Source: Gammaproteobacteria bacterium (lineage in GTDB: Bacteria > Pseudomonadota > Gammaproteobacteria > SZUA-229). From it: a stretch of DNA of 7,742 nt. The notes under the pieces are model-generated. The model was not told where the DNA came from. It was given only the letters and a program-made list of their open reading frames with translations, and did no database searches. The DNA lies in contig DAOWFN010000169.1 in NCBI GenBank assembly GCA_030637945.1, forward strand, positions 1 through 7,742. The letters are read 5' to 3'. The position numbers were made by a program, and so were the translations under genes. Shown here piece by piece: positions 6,577 through 7,742 of this stretch. Within the stretch, counting starts at the first letter, position 1, and every line of letters starts with the position of its first letter.

Positions 6577-7560
6577 ATGAAATCTCTGCAACATTATTGG
6601 TATCACTCGAATATTCTTACCTGGTTGTTATTGCCAGTGTCATGGTTGTATTGTCTGGTCGTTTTTATCCGGCGTAAACTTTATCAGTTCAATATAAAAA
6701 GAAGTTACGGCTGCCAGGTTCCTGTTATCGTCATTGGTAATATCGTCGTTGGTGGCAGTGGTAAAACACCCCTGTTGATTTCACTGTGTGAATACCTTAA
6801 AGCAAAAGGATTTCAGCCAGGGGTAGTTAGCCGTGGTTATGGCGGCGGTGTTGCCGGAATCAAACAGGTCTCACATGATGATCCGGCAAAATTTGTCGGT
6901 GATGAGCCATTGATGATCTATCAGCAAACCGCAGTTCCTGTGGTCGTCGGTAGCGATCGAGTTGCGGCTGTCCAATACCTGGTTAACAACAACCGATGTG
7001 ATGTCGTGTTATCTGATGATGGCTTACAGCACTATCGCATGAGAAGAGATTTTGAAATCGCGGTGGTAGATTCGGACAGAAGATACGGTAATGGGTTTTG
7101 CTTGCCTGCAGGGCCTCTGCGTGAGCGTATTTCCAGATTGGATGACGTAGATATGGTGGTCTATAACGGTGATGTTGGCATCGAGGCTAATGAATGCTCA
7201 TATCAGCTGCAAATGGCCAGCCTGCAGCGGCTTGATGGTAGTGAGAATAGGACACTTTCAGCATTTACTGCAAAATCAGTACATGCTGTAGCAGGTATTG
7301 GCTATCCATCGCGTTTTTTTAAACAATTGAAGACAGAGGGACTGACCATTGTTGAACATGCATATTCTGATCATCACCATTATCGGCAAGATGACTTTGA
7401 TGGCTGGAGCAAGGATTGTATTATTATGACGGAGAAAGATGCTGTAAAATGCCGCCATTTATCCTTGAACGATGCCTGGGTTTTAAACGTTAGGGCCGTT
7501 TTCTCCGATGAGCTCGAGAGATCATTATCTTCTGACTTATTGCCATTGTTAAACAGGTAA
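6577..7560 (+). CDS. lpxK: Tetraacyldisaccharide 4'-kinase LpxK
   Basis: The protein has 327 residues (E. coli LpxK 328). LpxK transfers phosphate from ATP to the 4' position of the tetraacyldisaccharide 1-phosphate, forming lipid IVA, the sixth step of the Raetz pathway, at the cytoplasmic face of the inner membrane. An N-terminal hydrophobic anchor lies at about 13-31, followed by basic residues (RRKLYQ). The Walker A region is GNIVVGGSGKTP (54-65, K63 and T64), then VSRGYGG further on. The family motif DDGLQHYR is at 147-154 and EKDAVK at 286-291. All the motifs I would expect are present. It starts 17 nt after msbA. The spacer has no purine-rich Shine-Dalgarno, so expression may depend on translation from msbA. 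The ATG fits the family N-terminus (HYWYHSN...LLLPVSWLY), so the start is probably right. Confidence 0.96.
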   Translation: MKSLQHYWYHSNILTWLLLPVSWLYCLVVFIRRKLYQFNIKRSYGCQVPVIVIGNIVVGGSGKTPLLISLCEYLKAKGFQPGVVSRGYGGGVAGIKQVSHDDPAKFVGDEPLMIYQQTAVPVVVGSDRVAAVQYLVNNNRCDVVLSDDGLQHYRMRRDFEIAVVDSDRRYGNGFCLPAGPLRERISRLDDVDMVVYNGDVGIEANECSYQLQMASLQRLDGSENRTLSAFTAKSVHAVAGIGYPSRFFKQLKTEGLTIVEHAYSDHHHYRQDDFDGWSKDCIIMTEKDAVKCRHLSLNDAWVLNVRAVFSDELERSLSSDLLPLLNR

Positions 7561-7588
7561 ATAAAGTTTTTCTCCGTAAAAGATAGCA

Positions 7589-7742
7589 ATGAAGAAGAAA
7601 TTATTAACAATCTTGATATGTCCTTTGTGTAAAGGGAAATTGATACACAAAGCAAGAGAAAAAGAACTGATCTGTGAACATGATAAACTTGCTTACCCTA
7701 TACGTAATGGCGTGCCTATATTGTTAAATTCTGACGCCAGAA
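7589..7742 (+). CDS. ycaR: Trm112/YcaR family small protein (3' end cut by window edge)
   Basis: The ATG at 7589 opens a frame that runs to the end of the window, giving 51 residues of a protein normally about 60 aa long. It closely resembles E. coli YcaR (UPF0434) as I remember it: CPLCKGKL (C11, C14), ELICEHDKLAYPI (with C29) and RNGVPILL. The paired Cys and the third Cys suggest a metal-binding fold of the Trm112 type. In eukaryotes and archaea Trm112 is an activating partner of several methyltransferases; in bacteria the role is not settled. It begins 28 nt after lpxK, so it is likely in the same operon, with only a weak AAAAGA as ribosome binding site. In related genomes kdsB follows, which would lie past the right edge. 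Confidence 0.88.
   Translation, partial: MKKKLLTILICPLCKGKLIHKAREKELICEHDKLAYPIRNGVPILLNSDAR

Noticed and set aside
7380..7655. Minus-strand frame across the end of lpxK and the start of the Trm112 gene
   Set aside because: It overlaps two supported plus-strand genes and has no recognisable domain.
1075..7742. A new defence or mobile system
   Set aside because: Every gene belongs to a known core family in a familiar order; there is no integrase, transposase, toxin-antitoxin pair, repeat array or abrupt change in composition.

Overview
The window reads as ordinary, well-conserved chromosomal core DNA of a gammaproteobacterium. The organism has moderately low GC (roughly 42-43 % by eye). The evidence is the gene order comEC - exbB - exbD - msbA - lpxK - trm112/ycaR, with a divergent DUF2062 gene and a nudJ-type Nudix gene on the other side. 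E. coli has a related order (ycaI-msbA-lpxK-...-ycaR-kdsB) without exbBD, while pseudomonads have comEC next to exbBD and lpxK, with DUF2062 alongside. The organism is therefore probably not an enterobacterium. I cannot name the genus.

Layout. Positions 1-938 hold two minus-strand genes, DUF2062 then nudJ, 5 nt apart; nudJ runs off the left edge. Positions 939-1074 are a short divergent promoter region. Positions 1075-3579 encode a full-length ComEC/Rec2 DNA-uptake channel. A 138-bp gap (3580-3717) follows, with a hairpin that has two alternative pairings and a consensus TATAAT box. Positions 3718-7742 are a tightly packed plus-strand operon: exbB, exbD (stop and start overlap by one base), msbA (5-nt gap), lpxK (17-nt gap) and a Trm112-family gene (28-nt gap) cut by the right edge. 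No gap between genes exceeds 140 bp. I saw no tRNA, rRNA, CRISPR, insertion sequence, att site or prophage gene.

How the genes fit together. LpxK phosphorylates the lipid A disaccharide at the inner membrane and MsbA flips the finished core-lipid A, so the downstream half is a lipopolysaccharide maturation and export unit. The small Trm112/YcaR protein commonly sits beside kdsB (CMP-KDO synthesis), which would be expected just past the right edge. ExbB and ExbD form a proton-driven motor of the TolQR/ExbBD type, but no TonB or TolA partner is encoded here, so its partner is the main open question. ComEC imports single-stranded DNA in naturally competent cells; its link with the lipid A genes is conserved synteny rather than an obvious shared pathway.

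I did not find a convincing undescribed system. The points most worth a second look are the partnerless ExbBD pair, the alternative-pairing element before exbB, and a clear excess of the palindrome CGATCG.
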